Of a stretch of 64,000 nt of DNA, positions 44,309 through 53,048 are shown one piece after another. Source of the DNA: Blastocatellia bacterium UBA7656 (GTDB taxonomy: Bacteria > Acidobacteriota > Blastocatellia > UBA7656); contig DLHY01000107.1 of the NCBI GenBank assembly GCA_002483445.1, positions 1 to 64,000 on the forward strand, written 5' to 3'. A program made the translations under genes and the position numbers. Numbering within the stretch: position 1 is the first letter of the stretch; each line of letters opens with the position of its first letter. Under the pieces are notes generated by a model. It searched no databases. It worked only from the letters and a program-made list of their open reading frames with translations, and was not told the DNA's origin.

Positions 44309-47300
44309 TTATGAATCCGATTGCGCGCGCTCGATTATAGTCTGCACGGAAGGATGGCCCAAAAATGAGCGGCGCAGCTTGTCCGTCTCGATCAGCGATG
44401 CGGCCAGCCGTCGAATAACTTCCGCGCTTCGCGCCCACTGCTCGCGCGCTTCTGATTTGAGACCCTTCGCTTCGCGCACTTTTGCCGCTGTCGCAAACAC
44501 TCGCCACTCGGCAATCGGCGCATCGCCTTCGCCAATCGCATTGACAGCTTCGGTCGCTTCCGCCTCCGCGCGGTCAGCGTTTCCTTCAGCCAGAGATATT
44601 TCAGCCATCGCGCGGCAGGCCAGCGCCGTGTAGGTTCGCTCGCCCGGACGCTCTGCCATCTGTCGCGCAAGGAGAGCCTGAGCGCGAGCCTCATCGAATC
44701 GTCCTTCGGCCATCAGGCATTCGCTCAGTCCGAGGCGAAGAGGCATCTGCCATATCCAGTCCATCAACGCGCGCTCGCGGTCTATCCACGCGAGGATTTC
44801 ATTGAAACTGTCGAGGGCTGCCTGTCGGTCGCCTGAACCGAGTCGGGCCAGAGCAAGAAGCGTTCTGCCCGTGAGCAGGCTGTAGTCATGACGGGCTTCC
44901 AGAGCCAGTTCTATGCCACGTTCGCACAATTCTTTCGCCGTTTCGAAATCATAAGTCTGCTCGCGCAGCCATGCCATTTCCATTCCGAACAATCCGGCCC
45001 AGAGGCGGTGACCGTTCTTTTCGGCCATCTCGATGCCTTCGGTCAACACTTTCAGCATCTCGCCCCAGCGCCCCGCGTGAAGCAGCGCCCACGCCCAGAA
45101 AAACTGACCGAGCAGATAATCGAATGTGTTGCCTAGTTCGAGCGCGAGCGGGAGAGCTTCTTCCGCTGTGCTGGCAGCCGAAGAGTAATCCGACCGCAGG
45201 CTTTGAACGTAACTGAACCGACTCAGATGCAATCCGAGCAGCGCGCGGTCTTGGGCTTCTCGCGCCGCTTCCACCGCCCGCTGACAGGCCGCCTCGTCTT
45301 CGTCTCTCCATCCGTGAAGCAGCAGATTGAAATACCCTGCAAGTCCGAGAGAGTGCGCCTTGAAGAGACCCTCATCAAGCCCGCTGGCAATCGAAAGGGC
45401 GCTCTCGACTGCTGCCGCGCATCGCTTGAAGTCGACCCAGGAGAGCGCGCTCGTCAGATGAAGCAAGGCTCTCGTCTCGTCATCAACGCGACCCGATTGG
45501 TGCGCGCACTCGACGAGCTTTTCAAAATATTCGGCAGCGATTGCATTATCGCCCATCGAGCGGCACACGAAACCCATGCGGTCAAGCGCGCACATTCGCG
45601 CTTTTGTGCGCTCCTCTTCAGGCAATCGCTCGATGAGATCGAGCGTGCGGGTCAGATATCCGACCGCTTCGCGATTGGCATAACGGCGCGTGGAATTTTC
45701 GGCGGCGGCGCGCAGGTAATAAATGGCGCGGCGATAATCGCGGCTCTGCTCGAAGTGCATGGCAAGCTCGCCTGAAATCTCAAGCGCGCGATTTCTGTAA
45801 GAAGTTTCTCCGCGCTCGCCGATTCGCTGATGAAGCTGGGCGCGGCGCGCGGCCCCAATGCGCTGATAAAAGACGCTCTGATAAAGCGGATGAATGAATG
45901 TGTAGCGCGCGGCAACCGTGCCGTCGGGCGCTTCTCCCATTCCTGCCGGACGAAGAAACTGATTTCGCCGCGCAAGTCCCTCGGCTATCCCTTCCGTTTG
46001 TATGATGTCCTGTTCCAAAGCGGCGGCGACAGCCAGGGCGGAAAAATCCAGCCCTGCGACGCTTGCCGCTTCGAGCAGCATCTGCTCCTGGGCGCTCAAA
46101 CGCTCGAACTGTTTTTCGATCATCTGCCGAATGTTTTCCGGCACGCCGACTTTTATCTCATCGAGATCGACCGCAAGCTTCCACTTTTCTTCCGCCTGAC
46201 GGATCGCGCCATGCGAGACGAGGTAATCGAGGACGTTGACGACGAACAGGGCGTTTCCGTCTGTGCGCTCGTGAATGAGCCGCGCAAGCACCAAAAGCGC
46301 GTCCGCATCATCAGGTCCCGCAACTTCTGAAAACCTCGTCTTCATATACTCGGCAACCGCTTCTTCATTCAGGAAGCCGAGTGGTAATTCAACGCACTGA
46401 CGATGGAGGAGCAATTCCTGTTTCACGTCTCTGATCGGGTGATTGCTCAAAATAACTTCGACGGGCCGGTAAGTTCCTATCAGCATCAACCGGGCAGGCT
46501 CGCGCCTGCGGGCCAGATACGAAACCAGATCGAGCGTGGAATAATCGCTCCAGTGCAAATCTTCCAGCACCATCACCAGCGGAGTCTCCAGGGTGAGAGC
46601 TTCGAGGGCTTCGGCCATCTCGCGCAGCATACGCTCGGAGGTGGCTCCGAGAATCTCGCGCTGAAGCTTTTCTCTTTCGTCGGCGTTTATGAGCGCGGGC
46701 ATCTGGGCGAGCCAGGTCGGAGCATGACGGGCGAGCAGATCGACTACCATCTGATGGCCCGGTTGTCGGCAAACTCTCGACAGCGATTCTATCACCGGCA
46801 GGTAAGCTTCGCCTGCTCCGTAATGATCGAGGCACTGCCCCGGCGCTATCAGAAAATCGCCGTTCGCGGATATGCGATCGAGAAAAGCTTCGACGACGGT
46901 GGTTTTTCCTATGCCCGCTTCTCCGGTGATGAATACAACCTGACGCTGGCGGCGCATGGCGCGGTCGAGCAGCGATTCGAGTTGCGATATTTCATCTTCG
47001 CGCCCGACGGCCCGCGGCGATTCGGTGAATATCATCGATAGAAAAGGCGCTGAACGGATTTCAGTCTTGCGATAATCGTCTTCTTCGACCGGGCAAATAA
47101 ATCGGTAGCCGCGTCGGTGAGCGGTTTCGATAAAGCTGGGCGCGGAAGAATCATCGCCCAGAGCTTCTCTTATCTCGCCTATGCAGACTTTCAACACGGC
47201 GTCCGTAACAGCCGCATCGCCCCACACGGCGCTGAGCAGTTCGTCTTTTGTCACCAGCCTGCCCGGTCGCTCAAGCAGGTAGTGAAGGACGCGGAACGCC

Positions 47301-47398
47301 TTTGGGCGCAAGGGGACTTCCTCTTCGCCGCGCCAGAGGCGTTCGATTACAGGGTCGAGGCGAAAGGGAGGAAAAAGAAATTGTTTTCCCGGTTTCAA
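44309..47398 (-). CDS. Winged-helix (OmpR/PhoB-type) DNA-binding protein with AAA ATPase and TPR repeats
   Basis: A 1029-residue, probably TTG-started regulator (GGAG at good spacing). Residues about 10-103 form the winged helix (GRLVTKDELLSAVWGD, GYRFIC). The AAA part has Walker A GEAGIGKTT at 159-167 and Walker B LVMVLEDLHWSD near 285. From about 550 to the end there are TPR-like repeats. This layout resembles SARP/LuxR-like ATP-dependent activators that act when a small signal binds. Three 11-bp direct repeats lie 120 bp upstream. Confidence 0.88.
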   Translation of the reverse strand: MKPGKQFLFPPFRLDPVIERLWRGEEEVPLRPKAFRVLHYLLERPGRLVTKDELLSAVWGDAAVTDAVLKVCIGEIREALGDDSSAPSFIETAHRRGYRFICPVEEDDYRKTEIRSAPFLSMIFTESPRAVGREDEISQLESLLDRAMRRQRQVVFITGEAGIGKTTVVEAFLDRISANGDFLIAPGQCLDHYGAGEAYLPVIESLSRVCRQPGHQMVVDLLARHAPTWLAQMPALINADEREKLQREILGATSERMLREMAEALEALTLETPLVMVLEDLHWSDYSTLDLVSYLARRREPARLMLIGTYRPVEVILSNHPIRDVKQELLLHRQCVELPLGFLNEEAVAEYMKTRFSEVAGPDDADALLVLARLIHERTDGNALFVVNVLDYLVSHGAIRQAEEKWKLAVDLDEIKVGVPENIRQMIEKQFERLSAQEQMLLEAASVAGLDFSALAVAAALEQDIIQTEGIAEGLARRNQFLRPAGMGEAPDGTVAARYTFIHPLYQSVFYQRIGAARRAQLHQRIGERGETSYRNRALEISGELAMHFEQSRDYRRAIYYLRAAAENSTRRYANREAVGYLTRTLDLIERLPEEERTKARMCALDRMGFVCRSMGDNAIAAEYFEKLVECAHQSGRVDDETRALLHLTSALSWVDFKRCAAAVESALSIASGLDEGLFKAHSLGLAGYFNLLLHGWRDEDEAACQRAVEAAREAQDRALLGLHLSRFSYVQSLRSDYSSAASTAEEALPLALELGNTFDYLLGQFFWAWALLHAGRWGEMLKVLTEGIEMAEKNGHRLWAGLFGMEMAWLREQTYDFETAKELCERGIELALEARHDYSLLTGRTLLALARLGSGDRQAALDSFNEILAWIDRERALMDWIWQMPLRLGLSECLMAEGRFDEARAQALLARQMAERPGERTYTALACRAMAEISLAEGNADRAEAEATEAVNAIGEGDAPIAEWRVFATAAKVREAKGLKSEAREQWARSAEVIRRLAASLIETDKLRRSFLGHPSVQTIIERAQSDS

Positions 47399-47518
47399 TC
47401 TTTTCTCCGAACAGGAGCGCGATTGTTTGCGCCGAGCAAAGGTCGATTTTCCCAGGGCGATTATGTACCCGCCTGATGCGACCCGACAGGTTTGATTGAT
47501 TGAATGCTGTTCCTTACC

Positions 47519-47551
47519 GAAATTGTACTGAAACTGTACTGAAATTGTACT
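47519..47551. promoter_or_regulatory. Three 11-bp tandem repeats, candidate operator for the winged-helix regulator
   Basis: GAAATTGTACT, GAAACTGTACT and GAAATTGTACT follow each other directly (47519-47529, 47530-47540, 47541-47551). The 11-bp period is one DNA turn, as for OmpR/SARP-type direct repeat sites. They lie between the divergent regulator and the small gene at 47639. Confidence 0.6.
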
Positions 47552-47638
47552 GCCAGTTTATGACTTACTGCCTGACCTCAGCTATTGTCTATCATCATAA
47601 GTTGAAAGGCAACCGAGTTGATGAACGAGGGCGCGCAC

Positions 47639-47806
47639 ATGGGCGCATTTGTTGTGCAGTTCCGGTCTTCTCTTCCGTCAGACGGAGAGCGATTCGAGGG
47701 CCGCATCGAGCATGTCGGCACGGGCGAAGTAGCGCACTTTCATTCGCCCGACGAGCTTCTGAGTTGCATCCGTCAGATGCTCTTCGAGGCGCGCTGTCGG
47801 GCCTGA
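47639..47806 (+). CDS. Small conserved-type protein of 55 residues
   Basis: The product starts MGAFVVQFRSSLPSDGERFE and continues with GRIEHVGTGEVAHFHSPDEL. The vocabulary (FVVQFRS, GRIEHV, FHSPDELL) is that of small soluble proteins I associate with Blastocatellia from memory, without a function. GAGGG lies 8 bases before the ATG at 47639; an ATG six codons upstream is another option. It is divergent from the regulator and downstream of the direct repeats, so it may be a target of the regulator. Confidence 0.5.
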   Translation: MGAFVVQFRSSLPSDGERFEGRIEHVGTGEVAHFHSPDELLSCIRQMLFEARCRA

Positions 47807-48478
47807 TTGCGCTCGCCTGATCGAGGGCGAGGCGTCTTTTGAAATCATAGAGCAGTTCCACTCCCAACTCTGAATCGCGTCCTTGTCGGGCGACGGTTCA
47901 GGTGACGGCCCTGGAAGAGACATCGCTATCAGAAAGGCTGACGCGGAGGGGCAGTGGACAGAGTTGAGCCTCGACCCTCTCGATTTTGAGTCGGGTCAGT
48001 CGGCTTACGACAGCCTTCGCGTCATGCTGCATCTGAAAAACGTTGAATCGCGCACAAGCGGTTCAACCAACGACAGGGCTATTGAAGCATTTTAGAGAGT
48101 CCTCCTGCTTCAATGCCGTTGTCTTCTTTGAGCAGCCGCGTCCGCATCATCTGTGATGATTTCGGACAGCGACGCGGAACGGCTGGCGCGGCACTGGGGA
48201 GAGTCGCTGCGCCAGCCGTTCCATTTTTTTCCGCTTTTCCCGCGCTTCCTTCAATCGGATTTGGGATTCTGAGGGTGTGGAAAACCCAAAACCAGAATCC
48301 CTCAATCCTACCTCTCATCCAGTTTATCTTGCTTCGGCTGCTGTCAGCTGCCTCATTCAGACTTTGCCTGCTGGCACTGCCTGCTTCATCGGCATTGTTT
48401 TGATCGTTATGATGACTTCTCGCCCCTCGGCCTGTGGATGTTTTGCTCTCGCTCAAGAAGATAATTTTGCATTTGCAA
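47807..48478. other. Gap after the small gene
   Basis: No reliable gene. A 70-codon TTG-started frame at 47883-48095 has no recognisable motif and no ribosome site. A strong terminator-like hairpin is at 48176-48231. Confidence 0.45.
48176..48231 (+). terminator. Strong Rho-independent terminator
   Basis: Perfect 14-bp stem GGAACGGCTGGCGC (48176-48189) / GCGCCAGCCGTTCC (48209-48222) with a 19-base loop, followed by ATTTTTTT. Plus strand, presumably ending the transcript of the small gene or of an unrecognised short gene in the gap. Confidence 0.75.
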
Positions 48479-49375
48479 TCACCCAAGCAAATCTTCAAGC
48501 GCCGGACTGAGGTTCGGAAAGCGAAAGCTGTAGCCGGTATCGAGCGCGACTTTCGGAACTACGCGATTGCTCATCAACAGAACGTCAGCCCTTTCGCCGA
48601 AAACTAAGCGGAGGGCAAACTCAGGAGTCGGCATAAAAGCCGGACGATGCAGCGCGCCTCCGAGAGCGCGGCTGAACTCGGCGTTCGTCACACACTCCGG
48701 TGCAACAGCGTTGACGGGGCCGCTTACGGGATGGAAAAGCGCGTGGCGCAGAATGCCTACAACGTCATCGATGTGAACCCAGGGGAACCACTGACGCCCG
48801 CTCGCCAGCGGCCCGCCCGCAAACAACTTGAACGGAGTGAGCATCTTTTTCAACGCGCCGCCTTCAGAACTCAGCACGACGCCTATCCTCACGATGGCGG
48901 TTCTCACCGCAAGGTCGCTTGCGGCTTCCTTTTCCCACTCCTGACATACCTCGCTCAAAAATCCTCCGCCCGCCGCAGAATCTTCATCCAGCAATTCATC
49001 TCCCCGCTCTCCATAAAAGCCAACTGCCGATGCGCTCACTAAAACGCTCGGCATGGGCGATGATAAGCGAATGCCATCGACGATGTTTCTGGTGCTGATG
49101 ACGCGCGAATCGCGGATGCGCTTTTTTTGTTCGTCAGTCCATTTGTGATCCGCTACCGGCTCGCCTGCCAGATGCACAATCGCATCCGTCTGACTCAACG
49201 CTTCAGCCGATGGCGGGCCTGACATGGGATCCCACTTGAGAATTTCTGCTGCGTCAAGATCTCGAACTTTTTCGGGCGCGCGTGACAGAGCAATTACACT
49301 GTGTCCCTCAGATGTAAGCGATTTGCACAGATGACGGCCAATCAGACCAGTGGCTCCAGTGACGAGTATCTTCAT
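48479..49375 (-). CDS. TIGR01777-family NAD(P)-dependent epimerase-like protein (YfcH type)
   Basis: A 298-residue Rossmann-fold protein of the atypical SDR39U1/YfcH group. N-terminal KILVTGATGLIGRHLCKSL, DAIVHLAGEPVADHKWTDEQ and SASAVGFYGERGDELLDEDS are family segments. GGAAGG precedes ATG 49375; the frame is open 22 codons upstream. Function in bacteria is poorly known. Confidence 0.92.
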   Translation of the reverse strand: MKILVTGATGLIGRHLCKSLTSEGHSVIALSRAPEKVRDLDAAEILKWDPMSGPPSAEALSQTDAIVHLAGEPVADHKWTDEQKKRIRDSRVISTRNIVDGIRLSSPMPSVLVSASAVGFYGERGDELLDEDSAAGGGFLSEVCQEWEKEAASDLAVRTAIVRIGVVLSSEGGALKKMLTPFKLFAGGPLASGRQWFPWVHIDDVVGILRHALFHPVSGPVNAVAPECVTNAEFSRALGGALHRPAFMPTPEFALRLVFGERADVLLMSNRVVPKVALDTGYSFRFPNLSPALEDLLG

Positions 49376-49466
49376 ATTCTTATTCCTTCCCTTAAATGAG
49401 TGCCTTATGATCTCGTCTGTCGCCAACCAGGAATCTAGCACACTTCATCAGGACTTTCATCGGCAG

Positions 49467-49506
49467 AAAAAAATGGCAGAGAAGATAGAATTCCATCCTC
49501 TCTGCC
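49467..49506 (-). terminator. Terminator of the fasciclin genes
   Basis: GGCAGAGA (49475-49482) pairs with TCTCTGCC (49499-49506); read on the minus strand the stem is followed by ATTTTTTT (complement of 49467-49474). It lies just after the stop of the second fasciclin gene. Confidence 0.75.
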
Positions 49507-49526
49507 CTAAAAGCTGCCTCACCCTG

Positions 49527-49928
49527 CTACCTCGGAATTATCACGCTGTCTATGACGTGAATGACTCCGTTGGAAGCCATCACATCAGCCTGAATGACAC
49601 GCGCGTCATCGACCTTGACGCCGCCATTGGCGTCGATGGTGATCTCCTGACCATGAACAGTCTTCGCTGAAGTCAGCCCTGCCACATCAGCCGCCGTCAC
49701 CCGACCTGGAACCACATGATAGGTGAGTACGGCTTTGAGCTTCGGAACATCATTGAGCAAACTCTCGACAGTTCCAGCCGGGAGTTTGGCGAAAGCTTCA
49801 TCGGTCGGAGCGAAAACTGTAAACGGCCCCGTCCCACTGAGAACCTCGACCAGGCCTGCCGCTTCAACGGCTTTGACCAGAGTATTGAAAGAACCTGCTG
49901 AGCTTGCGATTTCAACTATGTTTGCCAT
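49527..49928 (-). CDS. Fasciclin-domain protein, cytoplasmic-type copy
   Basis: A 133-residue FAS1 domain protein. GPFTVFAPTDEAFAKLPAG and YHVVPGRVTA plus NGVIHVIDSVIIPR are FAS1 H1 and H2 boxes. It has no signal peptide, unlike its tandem neighbour. ATG 49928 gives a usual N-terminus; the ATG at 49937 is nearer the AGGAG but spacing is only two bases. Function likely adhesion or small-molecule interaction, unknown here. Confidence 0.9.
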   Translation of the reverse strand: MANIVEIASSAGSFNTLVKAVEAAGLVEVLSGTGPFTVFAPTDEAFAKLPAGTVESLLNDVPKLKAVLTYHVVPGRVTAADVAGLTSAKTVHGQEITIDANGGVKVDDARVIQADVMASNGVIHVIDSVIIPR

Positions 49929-49942
49929 TTTGATCATTTCTC

Positions 49943-50428
49943 CTAATTCGATTTCGGCAGTATCACAGAGTCTATGACGTGGATGACGCCGTTCGAGGCA
50001 GAGATATCAGCCTTTATAACAATTGCGTTATCGATCATAACCTTGCCGTTGCGAGCCGAGATCTGGATCGATGAACCCTGAACGGTCTTGGCCGATTTCA
50101 GCTTTACAACATCTTTGGCCATCACCTTGCCGCTGACGACGTGATAAAGAAGAATCTCTTTGAGTTTCTCCTTATTATTGAGCAACGACTGAAGTGTCCC
50201 CGGCGGGAGTTTGGCGAAAGCCTCGTCTGTCGGCGCGAAAACTGTGAACGGCCCTTTGCCCTGAAGCGTCTCTATCAACCCCGTAGCTTCCAAAGCTTTG
50301 GCGAGAGTCGTAAAGCCGCCGGCTTCGACGGCGGTCTCGACTATGTTCTTGTGATTGTCACGCGCAGATACGAATGTCCCTGCCATCAACGCAACTGCCA
50401 GCATTAGAACCATCAACCTGAATTTCAT
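49943..50428 (-). CDS. Secreted fasciclin-domain protein
   Basis: A 161-residue FAS1 protein with a signal peptide to about residue 22 (AGTFVSA). H1 and H2 boxes (GPFTVFAPTDEAFAKLPPG, NGVIHVIDSVILPK) as in its neighbour, from which it differs by the signal. AAGGAGATACAG precedes the ATG. It is the first gene of a two-gene unit facing CarH-like photoreceptor gene, with a sigma70 promoter at 50535-50563. Confidence 0.92.
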   Translation of the reverse strand: MKFRLMVLMLAVALMAGTFVSARDNHKNIVETAVEAGGFTTLAKALEATGLIETLQGKGPFTVFAPTDEAFAKLPPGTLQSLLNNKEKLKEILLYHVVSGKVMAKDVVKLKSAKTVQGSSIQISARNGKVMIDNAIVIKADISASNGVIHVIDSVILPKSN

Positions 50429-50534
50429 TCTGTATCTCCTTTGTTTTCTCTACGCCTGTCGGCAATGAATATCTGAAGAGAAGCCCGACTTCCCCAATCT
50501 TTACTTCGCCAAGACTTCTCCCCCAACGCCACTT

Positions 50535-50563
50535 ATATTAAATCACTCTTTTTAGTTTGTCAA
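50535..50563 (-). promoter_or_regulatory. Promoter of the fasciclin unit
   Basis: On the minus strand TTGACA (complement of 50558-50563), 17-base spacer and TAATAT (complement of 50535-50540). The -35 lies in a perfect 10-bp inverted repeat with the -35 of the opposite promoter (see 50556-50603). Confidence 0.75.
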
Positions 50564-50603
50564 GTATTTTTCCAGGATTTTTACCGAACAATAACTTGAC
50601 AAA
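50556..50603. promoter_or_regulatory. Inverted repeat spanning both -35 boxes, candidate CarH operator
   Basis: TTTGTCAAGT (50556-50565) and ACTTGACAAA (50594-50603) are perfect complements, 28 bp apart, and each includes a TTGACA -35 box. Known CarH-type proteins bind at -35 regions of light-regulated promoters. Alternatively the symmetry merely reflects two good -35 boxes. Confidence 0.5.
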
Positions 50604-50624
50604 GATTGGATAGAAGTCTAAGAT
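50596..50624 (+). promoter_or_regulatory. Promoter of the CarH-like gene
   Basis: TTGACA at 50596-50601, 17-base spacer, TAAGAT at 50619-50624. The ATG at 50646 is 22 bases further on, with AAAGGAGAT before it. Confidence 0.75.
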
Positions 50625-50645
50625 GCTGGACAACAAAGGAGATAG

Positions 50646-51557
50646 ATGAAGAAGCGGGGTTATCCGATACGGGCTGTTTCGAGGCTTACAGGGTTGAGCG
50701 TCGACACTTTGAGGGCGTGGGAGCGTCGTTATCAGGCTATAAGCCCTGATCGAGAGGGGCGCGGCAGGATATACAGCGAGGCGGACATCGAGAGATTGAA
50801 CCTGTTGCGCGAGGCGGTGGAAAAGGGCTACTCCATCAGCCAGATCGCGCAACTTAGCGATGAGGAATTGAAGGAGATGGCCGGTAAGCTCTTTGCCGCC
50901 CATACTGAAAAAGTCGTTCGAGCCTCAACCAGTCACTCCAGTCTCGATCAATTGATCGAGGCCATCGAGCAGTTTTATTACATAGAGGCGGACAGGGAGT
51001 TGAGCCGTCTGGCTGTGCATTTTCCCCCGCAAGAGTTGGTTGAGAAAGTAGTCATCCCGCTGATGCATGAGGTAGGAGATCGCTGGCATGATGGCCGTTT
51101 GAGCGTCGCGCAGGAACACATGACATCTTCGATACTGCGCAATCTGCTTGGGGCGCTCATAAGGATATATAGCCGCGCTGAAGCTTCGAACACTCTGATG
51201 TTCGCCACTCCGAGCGACGAGCAGCACGAATTCGGCATACTGGCTGCGGCTATGATAGCCGCCGGGAGCGGGCTTGGAGTCATATACCTCGGCGCCTGCC
51301 TGCCTGCGGAAGAGATAATTGCAGCCGCAGAGAGAACCAAGCCGAGAGTTGTGGTGATCGGAGTGAAAGGCGCAACAGAGTCGAAGAACTGGATCAGGGA
51401 TTTGAAGCGGATTTCCGAAGGTCTCCCCAAAAAGATCGAACTGTGGATTGGCGGGGCCAATGGGGCCGCACAGAAGGTTGGCAATGAAAAAGCTATCTGG
51501 CTCAAAGGCTTCTCAGATTTTGAGCAACACCTTGCCCGACTGAAGAGGGAAGTTTAA
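50646..51557 (+). CDS. CarH-type MerR/B12-binding transcriptional regulator, probable photoreceptor
   Basis: A 303-residue protein. Residues 1-75 are a MerR winged helix (IRAVSRLTGLSVDTLRAWER); about 95-175 a helical B12-cap and 183-300 the B12-binding Rossmann fold. Light-sensor residues are all present: W147 and H148, E157 and H158 (the W-x9-EH signature), and the lower ligand H194 in DEQHEFG. Family knowledge: with adenosylcobalamin it represses as a tetramer in the dark and lets go in light. It faces the fasciclin genes, so they may be light-regulated (inference). Confidence 0.93.
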   Translation: MKKRGYPIRAVSRLTGLSVDTLRAWERRYQAISPDREGRGRIYSEADIERLNLLREAVEKGYSISQIAQLSDEELKEMAGKLFAAHTEKVVRASTSHSSLDQLIEAIEQFYYIEADRELSRLAVHFPPQELVEKVVIPLMHEVGDRWHDGRLSVAQEHMTSSILRNLLGALIRIYSRAEASNTLMFATPSDEQHEFGILAAAMIAAGSGLGVIYLGACLPAEEIIAAAERTKPRVVVIGVKGATESKNWIRDLKRISEGLPKKIELWIGGANGAAQKVGNEKAIWLKGFSDFEQHLARLKREV

Positions 51558-51965
51558 CTGCCAGTCTTTTGATCATTAATCCTCATAAATGCGTGAATAT
51601 CAGGTCTTTCCCAACGACCTTGAATCTGCTCCGCCCCGCTCGCCCTCTGATTCCAGGATTTCGCCCTACCATTTCGGTGTCAGAATGACCATAGCAATCC
51701 CACTCTGAGTCGCTGTGGGTCATTTCGCGGCGCGCTATTTTTTAACTTCTTTTTCAAATGTGTCAAAAGCTGATGTGAGCCGAAAGGTCTATGTTTCAGA
51801 CTGCTTCCCCGATCCGGGCATCTGTTGAAATGTTTGCACTTAATTTATCTCTTCACAATTGCCCCAAGAGGCATATCAGTTGCTCAGTAAAAGGGTCGGA
51901 CCTATAGCTCGAAGTCGCAGGCTTAAATGGGCCGTTCAGCAAATCCCAACAGAAAAACTTAATAA
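51558..51965. other. Gap before the radical SAM pair
   Basis: No gene, repeat or strong hairpin recognised in 408 bases. It should hold the promoter of the radical SAM pair; no good -35/-10 combination was seen. Confidence 0.5.
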
Positions 51966-52988
51966 ATGAAGATAAAAAAGAGACTGACAAGTTTCTACAG
52001 GGAGTTTAAGTTTCTGGCGAAGGGTCTGCTTTCGACTCGCCATCCGGTACTGGCCCAGATCATTCCCATGCGGCGGTGCAATCTCGCCTGCGGCTACTGC
52101 AATGAATACGACGACGTTTCCTCTCCGGTGCCGACCGAAGAGATGTTCAAACGCATAGACAAACTGGCCGCTCTCGGCACAAGCGTTGTCACATTGAGCG
52201 GGGGCGAGCCGCTGCTTCATCCCGATCTCGAAAAGATCATAGCCCGCATCCGTCAGCGCCGTATGATGGCCACCTTGATCTCGAACGGCTACCTGATGAC
52301 CCGCGAGCGAATCCTCAAACTAAACGAATCGGGCCTCGATCATCTTCAGATCAGCATCGACAATGTCGCGCCTGATGAGATTTCAAAAAAGAGCCTCAAG
52401 GTTCTGGACAAAAAACTTGAGTGGCTCGCAGAGCTTGCCGAGTTCAAAGTCAATATCAACACCGTGCTGGGCGGAGGCACAGCGAATCCTGAAGACGCTC
52501 TGGTGATCGCCCGACGCGCGGTCGAGTTGGGATTTACGACTTCGGTCGGAATCATTCACGAAGGGACAGGCACTCTCAAGCCGCTTGCCGGAATAGCGCG
52601 GGCAGTTTATTCCAAAGTCCGCCGTCTCGGCAAAAGGGGCTACACCAAAATAAATGGATTTCAGAAGAACCTGGCCGACGGCACGCCCAACAAGTGGCGA
52701 TGCCGCGCGGGCGCTCGCTATCTGTACATCTGCGAAGACGGACTGGTTCATTACTGCTCGCAGCAGCGAGGCTATCCCGGCACTCCGCTCCTTGAGTACA
52801 CGAGCGAAGACATCCGTCGCGAGTACCTGACGAAGAAAGCCTGCGCGCCTTATTGCACCGTAGCGTGTGTGCATCAGGTTTCCGCTTTCGACAACTGGCG
52901 CGATCCTCAAACGCTCGGCGTGAAGGGATTGGTCGGCAAGGAAGCTATCAAGGCAATTCGGGTTTATCAGATAGAAAGCGCCAAGTGA
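51966..52988 (+). CDS. Radical SAM protein, MoaA/SPASM-like
   Basis: A 340-residue radical SAM enzyme. Cluster cysteines C38, C42, C45 in RRCNLACGYCNEY; GGEPLLHPDL follows. The C-terminal part has more cysteines (CRAGARYLYICEDG, VHYCSQQ, ACAPYCTVACVH) that may bind auxiliary clusters. Substrate unknown. It is 60 bp before a larger radical SAM gene on the same strand, so the two may act together. Confidence 0.85.
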   Translation: MKIKKRLTSFYREFKFLAKGLLSTRHPVLAQIIPMRRCNLACGYCNEYDDVSSPVPTEEMFKRIDKLAALGTSVVTLSGGEPLLHPDLEKIIARIRQRRMMATLISNGYLMTRERILKLNESGLDHLQISIDNVAPDEISKKSLKVLDKKLEWLAELAEFKVNINTVLGGGTANPEDALVIARRAVELGFTTSVGIIHEGTGTLKPLAGIARAVYSKVRRLGKRGYTKINGFQKNLADGTPNKWRCRAGARYLYICEDGLVHYCSQQRGYPGTPLLEYTSEDIRREYLTKKACAPYCTVACVHQVSAFDNWRDPQTLGVKGLVGKEAIKAIRVYQIESAK

Positions 52989-53048
52989 ATCATTCGAATT
53001 AGAAATAGCGAAGCGAAGGAGCTTCGCTCAGGGGAAAAGGAGAAAAAC

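Noticed and set aside
47883..48095. 70-codon TTG-started frame in a gap
   Set aside because: No ribosome site, no recognised family and an overlapping frame on the opposite strand; kept only as part of the gap description.
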